From NCBI RefSeq assembly GCF_002104765.1, contig NZ_NCXM01000015.1, positions 1 to 64,000 on the forward strand: a stretch of DNA of 64,000 nt. The letters are read 5' to 3'. Below, piece after piece: positions 22,443-32,777 of this stretch (positions are counted from its first letter, which is position 1; each line of letters starts with the position of its first letter). Under the pieces are notes generated by a model. It ran no database searches. It saw only the letters and a program-made list of their open reading frames with translations, and had not been told where the DNA came from. A program made the translations under genes and the position numbers. The stretch comes from Mycolicibacterium vulneris (GTDB taxonomy: Bacteria; Actinomycetota; Actinomycetes; Mycobacteriales; Mycobacteriaceae).

Positions 22443-23749
22443 CGTCACGGGAGGGCTTGGCCGACGACCTGGCGCGGACGCGAACGCGCACGCTGCGGCT
22501 GGTCGAATTCGACGATGCCGAACTCTGCCGGCAGTACCACCCGCTGATGAGCCCGCTGGTGTGGGACCTGGCGCACATCGGCCAGCAGGAGGAGCTGTGG
22601 CTGTTGCGCGGCGGTGACGCCGCGCGCCCCGGGATGCTGCCGCCGGCGGTCGAGGGACTCTACGACGCCTTCGTGCACTCCCGCGCCAGCCGGGTCGATC
22701 TGCCACTGCTGTCGCCGGACAAGGCGCGGGCCTACTGCCGGACCGTGCGCTCGGCCGTGCTCGACGCGCTCGACGCCTTGCCCGACGATCCCGCCGGCGA
22801 CGAGGCCGCGTTCGTCTACGCGATGGTGGTCAGCCACGAAAACCAGCACGACGAAACGATGCTGCAGGCGCTGAATTTGCGCAGCGGTGCACCGCTTTTG
22901 CGGGATGCCTCCGTGCTGCCGGCCGGTCGAGCGGGGTTGGCCGGCATGTCGGTGCTGGTGCCCGGCGGCGAATTCGTGCTCGGCGTGGACGCCGCCGCCG
23001 AACCGTATTCGCTGGACAACGAGCGCCCGGCCCACGTCGTCGACCTGCCCGCGTTCCGGATCGGCCGGGTCCCGGTCACCAACGGCGAATGGCGCCGGTT
23101 CGTCGACGACGGCGGCTACGGCCAGCCGCGCTGGTGGTCGGAGCGCGGCTGGCAGCACCGCCAGGCCGCGGGCCTGACCGCGCCGCAGTTCTGGAGCTCC
23201 GACGGCGCGACCCGCACCCGATTCGGTCACGTCGAGGACATCCCGGCCGACGAACCCGTCCAGCACGTCAGCTATTTCGAGGCCGAGGCCTACGCGGCCT
23301 GGGCCGGGGCCCGGCTGCCCACCGAGATGGAATGGGAGAAGGCCTGCACCTGGGATCCGTCCACCAACACACGACGCCGGTATCCCTGGGGCGAGCGCAA
23401 ACCGGACGAGGCGCTGGCCAACCTCGGTGGCGCCGCGTTGCGGCCGGCGCCCGTCGGCGCCTACCCGGGAGGCGCTTCGCCGTGCGGGGCCGAGCAGATG
23501 CTCGGCGAGATCTGGGAGTGGACCTCCTCCCCGCTGCGACCCTGGCCGGGCTTCGTCCCGATGCTCTACGAGCGGTATTCGCAGCCCTTCTTCGACGGCG
23601 ATTACCGGGTGTTGCGCGGCGGCTCGTGGGCCGTGGAGCCGGGCATCATGCGCCCGAGTTTCCGCAACTGGGATCACCCCTACCGGCGCCAGATCTTCTC
23701 CGGCGTCCGGTTGGCGTGGGACGTCCCCGACGCCGGGGCTCGCGCCTGA
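22439..23749 (+). CDS. egtB: Ergothioneine sulfoxide synthase EgtB
   Basis: A 436-residue non-heme iron enzyme that joins gamma-glutamylcysteine to hercynine with oxygen. The N-terminal DinB-like domain supplies the three-histidine site: a histidine in [11 protein letters not shown] and the pair in SHENQHDET (HxxxH). The C-terminal FGE-sulfatase domain spans about 170-430 ([39 protein letters not shown]). GTG start at 22439 overlaps egtA; its stop overlaps egtC. Confidence 0.95.
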   Translation: MTSREGLADDLARTRTRTLRLVEFDDAELCRQYHPLMSPLVWDLAHIGQQEELWLLRGGDAARPGMLPPAVEGLYDAFVHSRASRVDLPLLSPDKARAYCRTVRSAVLDALDALPDDPAGDEAAFVYAMVVSHENQHDETMLQALNLRSGAPLLRDASVLPAGRAGLAGMSVLVPGGEFVLGVDAAAEPYSLDNERPAHVVDLPAFRIGRVPVTNGEWRRFVDDGGYGQPRWWSERGWQHRQAAGLTAPQFWSSDGATRTRFGHVEDIPADEPVQHVSYFEAEAYAAWAGARLPTEMEWEKACTWDPSTNTRRRYPWGERKPDEALANLGGAALRPAPVGAYPGGASPCGAEQMLGEIWEWTSSPLRPWPGFVPMLYERYSQPFFDGDYRVLRGGSWAVEPGIMRPSFRNWDHPYRRQIFSGVRLAWDVPDAGARA

Positions 23750-24468
23750 TGTGCCGGCACCTGGGCTGGCTGGGAACTGATGTCACGGTTTCCTCGCTGG
23801 TGCTCGACCCGCCGTTCGGGCTGCGGGTGCAGTCCTATGCGCCGCGCCGCCAAAAACATTGCCTGCTCAACGCGGACGGTTGGGGCGTCGGATTTTTCGA
23901 CACGTCGTCAGGCTCCCCGCAGGACGGGTTGCCCCGCCGCTGGCGCAGCCAGGCGCCGCTGTGGGGCGACGTGTCGTTCGATTCCATCGCTCCCGCGCTG
24001 CGCAGCCACTGCGTGGTGGCGGCGGTACGCTCGGCCACCGTCGGCATGCCGATCGAGGCCAGCGCGTGCGCGCCGTTCACCGACGGACGGTGGTTGTTGT
24101 CGCACAACGGAATCGTCGACCGGGCCGTGTTGCCGACGACGGCGCGCGCCGAATCGGTGTGTGACAGCGCGATACTGGCGGCCACGATCTTCGAGCGCGG
24201 CGTCGACGCGCTGGGGGAGACCATCGAAGAGGTCGCCGCGGCCGATCCGAACGCCCGGCTGAACATATTGGTCGCCAACGGCTCTCGCATGCTGGCGACG
24301 GCCTGGGGCGACACGCTGTCCATTCTGCGGCGCCCGGACGGAGTGGTCCTGGCCAGCGAGCCCTACGACAACGACTCCGACTGGGAGGACGTGCCGGACC
24401 GCCACCTTGTCGAAGTCACCGCGAACGGTGTCACGATGACGCCGCTGGATCAGTCGAGAGGATCTTGA
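23749..24468 (+). CDS. egtC: Gamma-glutamyl hercynylcysteine S-oxide hydrolase EgtC
   Basis: A 239-residue class-II glutamine-amidotransferase fold with Cys2 as the N-terminal nucleophile (MCRHLGWLG). It removes glutamate from the EgtB product to give hercynylcysteine sulfoxide. Other conserved parts are [13 protein letters not shown] and the oxyanion segment LSHNGIVD. It overlaps egtB by one base and egtD by one base (TGATG junction), so translation is coupled. Confidence 0.94.
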   Translation: MCRHLGWLGTDVTVSSLVLDPPFGLRVQSYAPRRQKHCLLNADGWGVGFFDTSSGSPQDGLPRRWRSQAPLWGDVSFDSIAPALRSHCVVAAVRSATVGMPIEASACAPFTDGRWLLSHNGIVDRAVLPTTARAESVCDSAILAATIFERGVDALGETIEEVAAADPNARLNILVANGSRMLATAWGDTLSILRRPDGVVLASEPYDNDSDWEDVPDRHLVEVTANGVTMTPLDQSRGS

Positions 24469-25433
24469 TGACGCTGTCGCTGTCGAACCACCTGGCCGCC
24501 GACTCGGCGTACCACGCGTTGCGCCGCGACGTCCTGTACGGCCTGCAGAAGACACCAAAGACATTGCCGCCCAAATGGTTCTACGACTCCGTGGGCAGCG
24601 ACCTGTTCGACCAGATCACCAGGCTGCCCGAGTACTATCCGACGCGCGCCGAGGCCGAGATCTTGCGGGCTCGGGCGGCCGAAGTCGCGTCGGCCAGCGA
24701 GGCCGACACTCTGGTGGAACTGGGCAGCGGGACATCGGAAAAGACGCGCGTGTTGCTCGACGCGCTGCGGGCGCGGGGCGCGCTGCGCAGGTTCGTCCCG
24801 TTCGATGTCGACGCCAGCATCCTGTCCACCGCCGCCGCGGCCATCCAGCAGGAATACGAGGGCATCGAAATCAAGGCCGTCTGCGGCGATTTCGAAGAGC
24901 ACCTGACCGAGATACCCGACGGCGGGCGCCGGCTGTTCGTGTTCCTGGGGTCGACGATCGGCAACCTCACGCCCGGACCGCGCGCGGAATTCCTTGCGGC
25001 ACTGTCCGCGCAGATGCGGCCCGGCGACAGCCTGCTGCTGGGCACGGACCTGGTCAAGGACACCGAGCGGCTGGTGCGCGCCTATGACGACGCCGCCGGG
25101 GTGACGGCGGCGTTCAACCGCAATGTGCTCGCGGTGGTGAACCGGGAGCTCGACGCCGACTTCGACGTCGACGCCTACCGGCATGTGGCCCGGTGGAACG
25201 CGGCGGAAGGACGCATCGAGATGTGGCTGCGGTCCGACCGGCGCCAGCGGGTGCGGGTCGGTGCGCTCGAGCTGACCGTCGACTTCGACGCCGGCGAGGA
25301 GATGCTCACCGAGGTGTCGTGTAAGTTCCACTCCGACATGGTGACTGGTGAATTGGCCACCGCGGGGTTGCGCCGCACCCGGTGGTGGACCGACGAGGCG
25401 GGCGACTTCGGGTTGTCGTTGGCCGTGAAGTGA
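24468..25433 (+). CDS. egtD: Histidine N-alpha-methyltransferase EgtD
   Basis: A 321-residue SAM enzyme that trimethylates histidine to hercynine, the entry step of ergothioneine synthesis; the length equals the M. tuberculosis enzyme. Visible parts: the substrate-side motif [13 protein letters not shown] motif [14 protein letters not shown] (about 83-95), [12 protein letters not shown], and the C-terminal TEVSCKF. The ATG at 24468 is preceded by GAGAGGAT. It overlaps egtC by one base and egtE by four. Confidence 0.96.
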   Translation: MTLSLSNHLAADSAYHALRRDVLYGLQKTPKTLPPKWFYDSVGSDLFDQITRLPEYYPTRAEAEILRARAAEVASASEADTLVELGSGTSEKTRVLLDALRARGALRRFVPFDVDASILSTAAAAIQQEYEGIEIKAVCGDFEEHLTEIPDGGRRLFVFLGSTIGNLTPGPRAEFLAALSAQMRPGDSLLLGTDLVKDTERLVRAYDDAAGVTAAFNRNVLAVVNRELDADFDVDAYRHVARWNAAEGRIEMWLRSDRRQRVRVGALELTVDFDAGEEMLTEVSCKFHSDMVTGELATAGLRRTRWWTDEAGDFGLSLAVK

Positions 25434-26587
25434 CCGGCGCCACCGCGCTGGCCGATCAATGGCGGTCAGCCCGCCCGCCGATGGCCGGGCTGCACCTCGA
25501 CAACGCGGCCTGTTCGCGGCAGAGCCTGGCGGTGATCGAGGCCGCCGCGCAGCACGCCCGCAATGAGTCCGAGCTCGGTGGCTATGTCGCGGCGGAGGCG
25601 GCCACACCGGTGCTCGACGCCGGACGCGTCGCGTTCGCCGCGCTGACCGGAATGGCCGGTGCCGAGGTGGTTTTCACCACCGGCTCGCTGAACGCCCTGG
25701 ATCTGCTGCTGGGCAGCTGGCCAGCGGAGCGCCGAACGGTGGCTTGCCTGCCCGGCGAATACGGGCCCAACCTGGCCCTGCTGGCCGCACACGGATTCGG
25801 CCGGCAGCTGCTGCCGAGCATGGAAGACGGCCGAGTCGCGCTGGACGACGCGGCGCTGGCCCTGCAAACCGATCCGCCCGACCTGGTGCATCTGACCGCG
25901 GTTGCCAGCCATTGCGGTGTGGTGCAACCGGTTTCGATGGTCGCTCAGCTCTGCCGGGAGTTGGGGCTGCCGCTGGTCGTCGACGCGGCCCAGGCGCTGG
26001 GCCAGGTGGACTGCGCGGTGGGCGCCGACGTGACCTATTCCTCGTCGCGCAAGTGGATCGCTGGACCGCGCGGTGTCGGGATGCTCGGGGTGCGCCGCGA
26101 GCTGATGGGAAGACTGCGCCCACGCCTCGCCGCGCCGGACTGGGCGCGCAAAAACGGCTCGCCGACGGTGGCCGAACAGCTGGAATTCGGCGAAGCGAAT
26201 GTCGCCGCGCGGGTGGGATTTTCGCTGGCGCTGGGCGAGCATCTGGCGTACGGGCCGCAGGCGATGCGTGCGCGCCTGGCCGAGGTGGGCAGCCTGAGCC
26301 GCACGGTGCTGGCCGATGTGGCCGGTTGGACGGTGGTCGAAGAGGTCGAAGAACCCAGTGCCATCACCACTTTGGCGCCGAACGACGGCGCCGACCCGCA
26401 GGCGGTGCGTGACTGGCTGCTCGCCGAGCGGCGGATCCTGACGACGTTCGCCGGCGTGCAGCGGGCGCCGCTGGAGCTCACGGAACCCGTGCTGCGGATC
26501 TCGCCGCACGTGGACACCACGGCCGACGACTTGGAGACGTTCGCCGAGGCGCTCATCGCCGCCACCGCGGCGACCGCGACCGGCTAG
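25430..26587 (+). CDS. egtE: PLP-dependent C-S lyase EgtE
   Basis: A 385-residue class-V aminotransferase-fold enzyme that cleaves hercynylcysteine sulfoxide to ergothioneine. The PLP lysine lies in [12 protein letters not shown] (about residue 208), and the cofactor aspartate in [12 protein letters not shown]. It starts with GTG overlapping the egtD stop and ends the operon, overlapping the convergent methyltransferase gene by four bases. Confidence 0.93.
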   Translation: MTGATALADQWRSARPPMAGLHLDNAACSRQSLAVIEAAAQHARNESELGGYVAAEAATPVLDAGRVAFAALTGMAGAEVVFTTGSLNALDLLLGSWPAERRTVACLPGEYGPNLALLAAHGFGRQLLPSMEDGRVALDDAALALQTDPPDLVHLTAVASHCGVVQPVSMVAQLCRELGLPLVVDAAQALGQVDCAVGADVTYSSSRKWIAGPRGVGMLGVRRELMGRLRPRLAAPDWARKNGSPTVAEQLEFGEANVAARVGFSLALGEHLAYGPQAMRARLAEVGSLSRTVLADVAGWTVVEEVEEPSAITTLAPNDGADPQAVRDWLLAERRILTTFAGVQRAPLELTEPVLRISPHVDTTADDLETFAEALIAATAATATG

Positions 26588-27249
26588 CCCGCTTTGTGCG
26601 CGGTCAGCAGGTAGGCCGGCATCTTCATCCGGCCCTTCTCGTCGCGGACGTGCTGCGGGCCGTCGGGTGTCGGCGGAATGTTGGCGTGGATGAAGGCCGG
26701 CCGGATCTCGTCGATCTCCCAGTACTTGCTCACCGCGTCGCGCAGCTCGCCCTCGTCGACTTCGTTGGGCTTGGTTTCCCATTCGTCGGGAAAGGCCCCC
26801 TTCGCGAAGACCAGCACGAAGTAGCCGGCCCCCGGCGCCGCCGCGCGGTGCACCGCGCTCAGGTAGCCGTCGCGGCCCTCGATCGGCAACGAGTGGAACA
26901 GCGTGCTGTCGGCCACGGTGGAGAACCGTCCGTCGTAGCCGGTGAACGACGTGATGTCCGCCTGCACGAAGGTGGCCGTGGTCAGGCCGCGGTCGGCCGC
27001 GGCCTTGGTGGCCGCCGCGACGGCGGTGGGGGTGAGGTCGATGCCGACCACGGTGTAGCCCTGGGCGGCCAGGGTCAACGACAGCTCGGCGACGCCGCAG
27101 CCGGCGTCCAGCACGTCGCTGCGGAACTTGCCGGCCGCGATCAGGGCGGCCAGTTCGGGCTGAGGCTCACCGATGTTCCACGGCGGCGGGCCCTCGAAAT
27201 CGCCCTGCTCGCGATAAGCGCTGTCCCAGTCCATTACTTGATCAGGCAT
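26584..27249 (-). CDS. SAM-dependent methyltransferase (Rv3699-like)
   Basis: A 221-residue class I methyltransferase. SAM motif I is [13 protein letters not shown] (about 46-58), followed by [11 protein letters not shown] and [11 protein letters not shown]. The opening ([28 protein letters not shown]) resembles thiopurine or thiol methyltransferases, so a small thiol or halide acceptor is possible but unproven. Its position next to egtE matches H37Rv. ATG 27249 is the chosen start; a second ATG five codons in is possible. It converges on egtE. Confidence 0.85.
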   Translation of the reverse strand: MPDQVMDWDSAYREQGDFEGPPPWNIGEPQPELAALIAAGKFRSDVLDAGCGVAELSLTLAAQGYTVVGIDLTPTAVAAATKAAADRGLTTATFVQADITSFTGYDGRFSTVADSTLFHSLPIEGRDGYLSAVHRAAAPGAGYFVLVFAKGAFPDEWETKPNEVDEGELRDAVSKYWEIDEIRPAFIHANIPPTPDGPQHVRDEKGRMKMPAYLLTAHKAG

Positions 27250-27269
27250 GGTGTTGAACCTACCCGCGG

Positions 27270-28748
27270 TCAGGACTCCCAGGTGTGTACCGGCTCGTTG
27301 GCGTGCATGTGCTCGCAGTACCGGCGCAGCATCTGGGCTAGCGCCGCCTGCCTGCTCATGCCGCCGTCCTGAAGGGCCCGCACGGTGGAAACCTGCCAGC
27401 TGGCGCCGTTGCGACCCGTTCGCGCCCGGCCCTCTATGACCCCGAGGAACCGGTTGCGGACATCGGCGTCGACGCCCCAGCGCTGCAACCCGTCGTCGGC
27501 GATCGGCAGCAGCGTGTCGAGCACCAGCTCGCGCGCCGTCACCTCGCCCAGCCCGGGCCAACGCAGCCGGGCGTCGATGCCGTCCAGCGCGGCCGCCAGG
27601 AAATTGGTTTCCGCCACACCGAAATCTAAGGCGGTCCACAACGGCTTGTCCGCTTCGGACAAGCCGCGCAGCATGCCGTAGAAGAAGGCCGAATTCGCCA
27701 GCATGTCGATGACGGTCGGCCCGGCCGGCAATACCCGGTTCTCCAGCCGTAGATGGGGGCGACCGTCGACCACGTCGTACACCGGACGATTCCACCGGTA
27801 GACGGTGCCGTTGTGCAGACGCAATTCGGCAAGGTGTGGGATGCGCCCGGCGGCCAGCTCGGCGACCGGGTCTTCGTCGGACACCTCGGGCAGCAGGAAT
27901 TCGAAGTGGCGGATGTTCTCTTGGTACAAGTCGAGGACCGAGCTGATCCACTGTTCGCCGAACCACACCCGCGGCCGCACACCTTGGGATTTCAGCTCAT
28001 CGGATCTGGTGTCGGTGGACTGCGCGAACAGCTCGATACGGGTTTCCGCCCACAGCCGGTGCCCGAAGAAGAACGGTGAGTTGGCGCCCAGCGCCAACTG
28101 CGGTCCGGCCACGATCTGCGCCGCGTTCCAGTTGTCGGCGAATGTCTCCGGATCCAGCTGCAGATGCAATTGCATGCTGGTGCAAGCGGATTCGGGTGCG
28201 ATCGTCGAGGTGTGCCAGCTCAGCGGCTCGGGTCCGGAAATGTTGATGTGGATGTCTTCGCCGCGGGAGGTGAAGATCGATTCGTTGAGGGCGGCGTATC
28301 GCTTCGATTCGCTCATCCAGCCGTGGTCCACCAGGTGTTGGGACATCAGTGTGGGCAGGATGCCGATCATGACGATGTGGGCACCGCCTGCGGCGCCGGC
28401 TTTGTTCTCGGCCTCGTTCAGGCTGGCCCGCACCTCGGCCTCGAGATCCAGGCCGGTGTGCCCGGGCAGCGCGTGCGGCGGAACGTTGAATTCAATGTTG
28501 TAGGCGCCCAATTCGACCTGGTACGCCGGATCGCCGATGGCATCCAGCACGTGGCGATTGGACATCGCCGGCTGGTAGTCGGCGTCGACCAGGTTGCACT
28601 CGATCTCCATACCGGTGAGCGGCTGCGCGGAATCGAAGCTTGACTGGGCGAGCATCGTCTCGAAGGCGTCCAGACACAGCTGTATCTTGCGCCGGTATTC
28701 CCGTCGGTGTGCGCTGTCGTACGTGGTGCGCCTGACCTCTTCGCCCAC
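27270..28748 (-). CDS. Glutamate-cysteine ligase family 2 protein (Rv3698-like)
   Basis: A 492-residue protein with the GCS2 ATP-grasp-like ligase fold: GMEIECNLVD near residue 46, EFNVPPHAL, IHINISGP and LRLENRVLPAGPT. Actinobacterial members may join glutamate or another amino acid to an amine. The substrate is not known, and mycothiol-producing mycobacteria have no glutathione. The start is GTG 28748. It lies directly downstream of the methyltransferase start, so its stop and that gene's start are 21 bases apart on the same strand. Confidence 0.82.
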   Translation of the reverse strand: MGEEVRRTTYDSAHRREYRRKIQLCLDAFETMLAQSSFDSAQPLTGMEIECNLVDADYQPAMSNRHVLDAIGDPAYQVELGAYNIEFNVPPHALPGHTGLDLEAEVRASLNEAENKAGAAGGAHIVMIGILPTLMSQHLVDHGWMSESKRYAALNESIFTSRGEDIHINISGPEPLSWHTSTIAPESACTSMQLHLQLDPETFADNWNAAQIVAGPQLALGANSPFFFGHRLWAETRIELFAQSTDTRSDELKSQGVRPRVWFGEQWISSVLDLYQENIRHFEFLLPEVSDEDPVAELAAGRIPHLAELRLHNGTVYRWNRPVYDVVDGRPHLRLENRVLPAGPTVIDMLANSAFFYGMLRGLSEADKPLWTALDFGVAETNFLAAALDGIDARLRWPGLGEVTARELVLDTLLPIADDGLQRWGVDADVRNRFLGVIEGRARTGRNGASWQVSTVRALQDGGMSRQAALAQMLRRYCEHMHANEPVHTWES

Positions 28749-28853
28749 ACCGCAGATGCAACAGGGTTACCGCCCGTAACGCAAGCTCTCACGAGTCGCA
28801 GTTGTGGCCTCGCCCGCCCGGTGGGTAGACCATGATGGACTTTTGCCGCAAAC

Positions 28854-30410
28854 GTGTCCGAGCTCACGGGTGGAGGAGAGCAGTTGGCCGAGTTCGCCGA
28901 ATTCGTCGCCGCGATCGACCAGGGGACCACCAGCACTCGCTGCATGATCTTCGATCGCAAGGGTGCCGAAGTGGCACGCCATCAACTCGAGCACGAACAG
29001 ATCCTGCCCCGGGCCGGCTGGGTGGAGCACGACCCGGTCGAGATCTGGGAGCGCACCTCCTCGTTGTTGACATCGGTGTTGAACCGGGCCAACCTGAGTA
29101 CGAAAAACCTTGCTGCGCTCGGTATTACGAATCAGCGTGAGACAACTCTGGTGTGGAACCGCAAGACCGGTCGGCCCTATTACAACGCGATCGTCTGGCA
29201 GGACACCCGCACCGACCGGATCGCGTCGGCGCTGGAACGCGACGGTCGCGGCGAAATGATCCGGCGCAGGGCCGGCCTGCCTCCGGCCACCTACTTCTCC
29301 GGCGCCAAACTGCAATGGATCCTGGAGAACGTCGACGGGGTGCGCGCGGCCGCCGAAAACGGTGACGCCCTGTTCGGCACCGCCGACACCTGGGTGTTGT
29401 GGAACCTGACCGGAGGGCCGCGCGGCGGTGTACACGCCACCGACGTGACCAATGCCAGCCGGACCATGCTGATGAACCTGGAGACCCTGGACTGGGATGA
29501 CGAGCTGTTGTCGATCTTCTCCATCCCTCGCGCGATGTTGCCGAAGATCGGGCCGTCGTCGTCGCCGCAGCCCTATGGCGTGACGTCGGAGACCGGGCCG
29601 GCCGGCGGCGAGGTACCGATCACCGGGATGCTCGGCGACCAGCACGCGGCGATGGTGGGCCAGGTGTGTCTGTCCGAGGGGGAAGCCAAAAACACCTACG
29701 GCACCGGAAACTTCCTGCTGCTCAACACCGGTGAGACCATCGTGCGGTCAAACAACGGGCTGCTGACCACCGTCTGCTATCAGTTCGGGGACGCCAAGCC
29801 CGTGTACGCGCTCGAGGGTTCGATCGCGGTGACCGGCGCGGCCGTGCAGTGGCTGCGCGATCAGCTGGGCATCATCAGCGGTGCCGCGCAAAGCGAATCG
29901 CTGGCACGCCAGGTCGACGACAACGGCGGAGTCTATTTCGTTCCTGCGTTTTCCGGATTGTTCGCACCATACTGGCGGTCCGATGCGCGCGGCGCGATCG
30001 TCGGCCTGTCCCGGTTCAACACCAACGCGCATCTCGCGCGCGCAACGCTCGAGGCGATCTGCTATCAGAGTCGCGACGTGGTGGACGCCATGGCGGCGGA
30101 TTCCGGTGTGCACCTTGAGGTGCTGAAGGTCGACGGCGGTATTACCGGTAACGACCTGTGCATGCAGATCCAGGCTGACGTGCTGGGCGTCGACGTCGTG
30201 CGTCCGGTGGTCGCCGAGACGACCGCGCTGGGCGCCGCCTACGCGGCCGGTCTGGCGGTGGGGTTCTGGGCCGATCCGGCCGACCTGCGCGCCAATTGGC
30301 AAGAGGGCAAGCGCTGGGCGCCGGCCTGGACCGACGAGCAGCGCGCCGCGGGTTATGCGGGGTGGCGCAAGGCCGTGCGGCGGACCCTGGATTGGGTCTC
30401 CGTAACCTGA
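28854..30410 (+). CDS. glpK: Glycerol kinase
   Basis: A 518-residue FGGY kinase making glycerol-3-phosphate. N-terminal phosphate loop [11 protein letters not shown], glycerol-site GITNQRETT and WQDTR, and C-terminal [15 protein letters not shown] and [12 protein letters not shown] are all present. Two starts are plausible: GTG 28854 gives the M. tuberculosis-like length, but TTG 28884 has the only strong ribosome site (GGAGGAG at 28872-28878) and would shorten the protein by ten residues. It converges with padR. Confidence 0.95.
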   Translation: MSELTGGGEQLAEFAEFVAAIDQGTTSTRCMIFDRKGAEVARHQLEHEQILPRAGWVEHDPVEIWERTSSLLTSVLNRANLSTKNLAALGITNQRETTLVWNRKTGRPYYNAIVWQDTRTDRIASALERDGRGEMIRRRAGLPPATYFSGAKLQWILENVDGVRAAAENGDALFGTADTWVLWNLTGGPRGGVHATDVTNASRTMLMNLETLDWDDELLSIFSIPRAMLPKIGPSSSPQPYGVTSETGPAGGEVPITGMLGDQHAAMVGQVCLSEGEAKNTYGTGNFLLLNTGETIVRSNNGLLTTVCYQFGDAKPVYALEGSIAVTGAAVQWLRDQLGIISGAAQSESLARQVDDNGGVYFVPAFSGLFAPYWRSDARGAIVGLSRFNTNAHLARATLEAICYQSRDVVDAMAADSGVHLEVLKVDGGITGNDLCMQIQADVLGVDVVRPVVAETTALGAAYAAGLAVGFWADPADLRANWQEGKRWAPAWTDEQRAAGYAGWRKAVRRTLDWVSVT

Positions 30411-30429
30411 GGGTCACGTGACGTCACCC
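30411..30429. terminator. Possible bidirectional terminator
   Basis: A short dyad (GGGT...ACCC arms with one internal mismatch and a 3-base loop) lies between the convergent glpK and padR stops, right after glpK. It has no U-tract on either side, so activity is uncertain. Confidence 0.3.
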
Positions 30430-30452
30430 GATCCAGGGCCCGCCGGAAGCAC

Positions 30453-31181
30453 TCAGTCTTCGCCGAGAATGCCGTAGATCTCACGCCGCGCATTGTTGAG
30501 GATGTCGACGATGCGCTGCTGCTGTTCGGCCGAAGCGGTGTGGGCGGACTGCCCGACCGCGCCGAACAATTGGCCAACGGCCGCCCGCAGACTCATGTGA
30601 CCCGGGTCGGCGCCTTCGGAGATCTCGTCCCACGGGGGGGTCTCGATCTTCTCGGCCGCCGCGCGGCCCTGTTCGGTCAGCTCGAAAAGCTTCTTGCTGC
30701 CGTCGGCTTCGCGCGCGGTGATCAGGCCCTCGTCGTCGAGCAGCTGCAGTGTCGGGTACACCGAACCGGGACTCGGCTTCCACAGTCCGTTGCTGCGTTC
30801 GGCGATCTGCTGGATCATCTCGTAGCCGTGCATCGGGCGCTCGGCCAGCAGTGTCAGGATGGCCGCTCGCACGTCGCCGCGCTTGCCGCGACCCGGGCCG
30901 CCGCGGCGCCATCCGCCGCGCCGGCCACCGGGGCCGAAGCCGAAGCCCGGGCCGAAGCCGGGACCGAAGCCCGGACCGAAGCCGGGACCGAAGCCCGGGC
31001 CGAATCCGAGCGGGCCTTCGTGGCCACCGGCTTGATCGCGCAGATGTTCGCGGAAGTCCCGTCGGGCCTGGCGCCGTGCCTCGTGCAGGGCGCGCCGGTC
31101 AACCGGGCCGGAGCCGAAGCCGAATCCGAAACCGGGCCGACCGGCGAATGGTCCTTCGGGGGGAGTGAATGGGTTGCTCAT
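30453..31181 (-). CDS. PadR family transcriptional regulator with Gly-Phe repeat
   Basis: A 242-residue regulator. Residues 1-58 are charged and Gly/Phe-rich; about 59-85 is a GFGP tandem repeat; the PadR winged helix spans about 104-180 (ILTLLAERPMHGYEMIQQIAERS, PGSVYPTLQLLDDEGLI, ELTEQGRA). The remainder is a helical dimerisation tail. PadR proteins usually repress their own promoter and a nearby gene; three palindromes precede this gene and a small membrane protein is divergent from it. In H37Rv a toxin-antitoxin pair is recalled near this place, so the gene may be a local difference. Confidence 0.88.
   Translation of the reverse strand: MSNPFTPPEGPFAGRPGFGFGFGSGPVDRRALHEARRQARRDFREHLRDQAGGHEGPLGFGPGFGPGFGPGFGPGFGPGFGFGPGGRRGGWRRGGPGRGKRGDVRAAILTLLAERPMHGYEMIQQIAERSNGLWKPSPGSVYPTLQLLDDEGLITAREADGSKKLFELTEQGRAAAEKIETPPWDEISEGADPGHMSLRAAVGQLFGAVGQSAHTASAEQQQRIVDILNNARREIYGILGED
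30931..31005 (-). repeat. In-frame tandem repeat encoding GFGP
   Basis: About six imperfect 12-base units (GGNCCGAAGCCC on the plus strand) inside padR, encoding GFGP. Unit-length changes would preserve the frame, so copy number may vary between strains. Confidence 0.75.
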
Positions 31182-31221
31182 TTTTCTGTCCTTACGTTTA
31201 TGGGTCGCGCACCGACAGTGC

Positions 31222-31282
31222 GTTTCGAAACATCACGATATATCGGGAACTAACGTGATGCAACGGGATATGTTGAAATATC
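31222..31282. promoter_or_regulatory. Cluster of palindromes between padR and divergent gene
   Basis: Three dyads lie in a low-GC patch: GTTTCGAAAC (31222-31231, perfect), CGATATATCG (31236-31245, perfect) and GATAT-N6-ATATC (31267-31282). In addition CATCACG (31231-31237) pairs with CGTGATG (31254-31260). Such an array upstream of a PadR gene is a good candidate for autoregulatory operators and the padR promoter. Confidence 0.55.
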
Positions 31283-31375
31283 GCAATGAACTGCCGCTGA
31301 CCTGGGCAAATCGGGTGATGCCCGTGCGTGGCTGCGCGGTTTGCATGCACCAGACGACGGGTAGGAACTAGTGAG

Positions 31376-31762
31376 ATGAACGCTGACTACCTGAAGGTCG
31401 AGGGCGGTAGCGCGGGCGCGGCCGCATTCCGGCGACCCGACGGTGCCCGGCGCCGCAACAGCTGGACGTGGATCAACTGGGGGCTGGCGCTGGCGACGGT
31501 GCCCGCGGCCGCGCTCGTGATGCTCTTCGCGCTCGGTGCCGTAATGAGCACCGACGGCTGCAGCGACCGCAGCTGTCCCAACCTGGGCCACGGCGGGATC
31601 GATTTCGGCTCCGCGTTCTACGGTGCGCCCGCGGTCGCCGTGGTCGTCATCATCATCTCGTTTTTCACCGCGAAACGACGCGGCGGCATCGCGGTTCCGC
31701 TGTGCGGATGGGCGCTGCTGATCATCGACGTCGCCCTCATGGCGGCGAGTGTGGCCGGCTAG
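31376..31762 (+). CDS. Small membrane protein, unknown function
   Basis: A 128-residue protein with three hydrophobic segments (about 30-55, 76-95 and 103-125). A cysteine pair (DGCSDRSCPN) lies in the loop between segments 1 and 2, probably outside the membrane. It is divergent from padR, so it may be the regulated gene. ATG 31376 is chosen; an in-frame start at 31328 has no better ribosome site. I recognise no family. Its end overlaps the convergent RDD gene by four bases. Confidence 0.65.
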   Translation: MNADYLKVEGGSAGAAAFRRPDGARRRNSWTWINWGLALATVPAAALVMLFALGAVMSTDGCSDRSCPNLGHGGIDFGSAFYGAPAVAVVVIIISFFTAKRRGGIAVPLCGWALLIIDVALMAASVAG

Positions 31763-32700
31763 TGCGGCACTGAGAAACCTTCCGGCGTACCGGGGTCTCC
31801 CGGACCGGGACCATCCGATCGCGGGCCAGGCCATCCGACGGATTGTTGTGGCGGTGGCGGCACCGCACCAGGCGGCGGGCTGGTCCAGCCCGGGCGGCCC
31901 GGGTATGCGCCGCCGGGCGGTGGCCACGGCGTCGGCCCCATCGGTCCTGGCGCCGGCATGACCGGGCGCAACCGGGCCAGTTCGCGGCGGTGCCGCTCGG
32001 CGAGGACGGCCGCGAGAACGAGCTCCGGTGGGGCGCCGGGCGGTGGCGGCGGCGCGATGCGGGCCACCACGTCACCGGCGATTCGGTACCCCATCTGCAG
32101 GCGCAGCTGACGGTCGAGCTGCGTTGCCCTGGAAAGGAATTGGCGTGCCACCTCGGCCTGCCCGGCCGACAGGCCGGATAGCTGCAACGAGGACGCCCAC
32201 CATGCCAAGGAGGGCGGCATCATGGGCGGTGGCCCGAGCCGGGGTCCCCGTTCGTTGACCACAACCGTGCCGGCGAAGATGTCGCCGATCCGTTTGGCCT
32301 TCGGAGACAGGATGCTGCAGATGACGGCGGGACTACCGAACAGCATCCAGATCTCCACCAGCGCCGCCAGGGCCCGAAACAGCGCCTGGCGGAAGCGTTC
32401 TGGGCCGCCATCGTCGGACACCACACGCAGGCCCATCGCGATCTTGCCGACCGAGCGTCCCCGCGTTGCCGTTTCGAGAACCAAGGGGTAGCCGACAATT
32501 ACCAGAACCGTAAATATCAGCAGGATCGCGTTCGTCAGTGCGGTATCGAATTGAGTCAGGGTGGCCGCCCACAACATCAGGCCGAGCAGGTAGCCGATGA
32601 CCATGACCACGATATCGATCAGCGCGCTGAGCGTCCGCACCGGCAGCTGGGCGATCTGCACATCGAGCACCACAGCGTCCCCGGTCACCACCTCCGACAT
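31759..32700 (-). CDS. RDD family membrane protein (Rv3695-like)
   Basis: A 313-residue protein. Residues ~1-165 hold an RDD domain with three or more membrane helices (ALIDIVVMVIGYLLGL, ILLIFTVLVIVGYPLVLE, the conserved RGRSVGKIAMGLRVV, and LVEIWMLFG). The C-terminal ~140 residues are cytosolic and proline/glycine-rich. RDD proteins are poorly understood; some are ion antiporters. It is divergent from the SpoIIM-like gene, an arrangement conserved with the MoxR cluster in H37Rv. Confidence 0.82.
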   Translation of the reverse strand: MSEVVTGDAVVLDVQIAQLPVRTLSALIDIVVMVIGYLLGLMLWAATLTQFDTALTNAILLIFTVLVIVGYPLVLETATRGRSVGKIAMGLRVVSDDGGPERFRQALFRALAALVEIWMLFGSPAVICSILSPKAKRIGDIFAGTVVVNERGPRLGPPPMMPPSLAWWASSLQLSGLSAGQAEVARQFLSRATQLDRQLRLQMGYRIAGDVVARIAPPPPPGAPPELVLAAVLAERHRRELARLRPVMPAPGPMGPTPWPPPGGAYPGRPGWTSPPPGAVPPPPQQSVGWPGPRSDGPGPGDPGTPEGFSVPH

Positions 32701-32777
32701 AACTTCGAACGGTACAGGCTGGGTGCGTGTGGCCGGCCGCACCTTGTCATGCCGGCGGTGCGATTAGGCTGCCGAGG

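Noticed and set aside
30931..31005. Short tandem repeat as a CRISPR array
   Set aside because: Units are contiguous 12-mers with no spacers and lie in the coding frame of padR.
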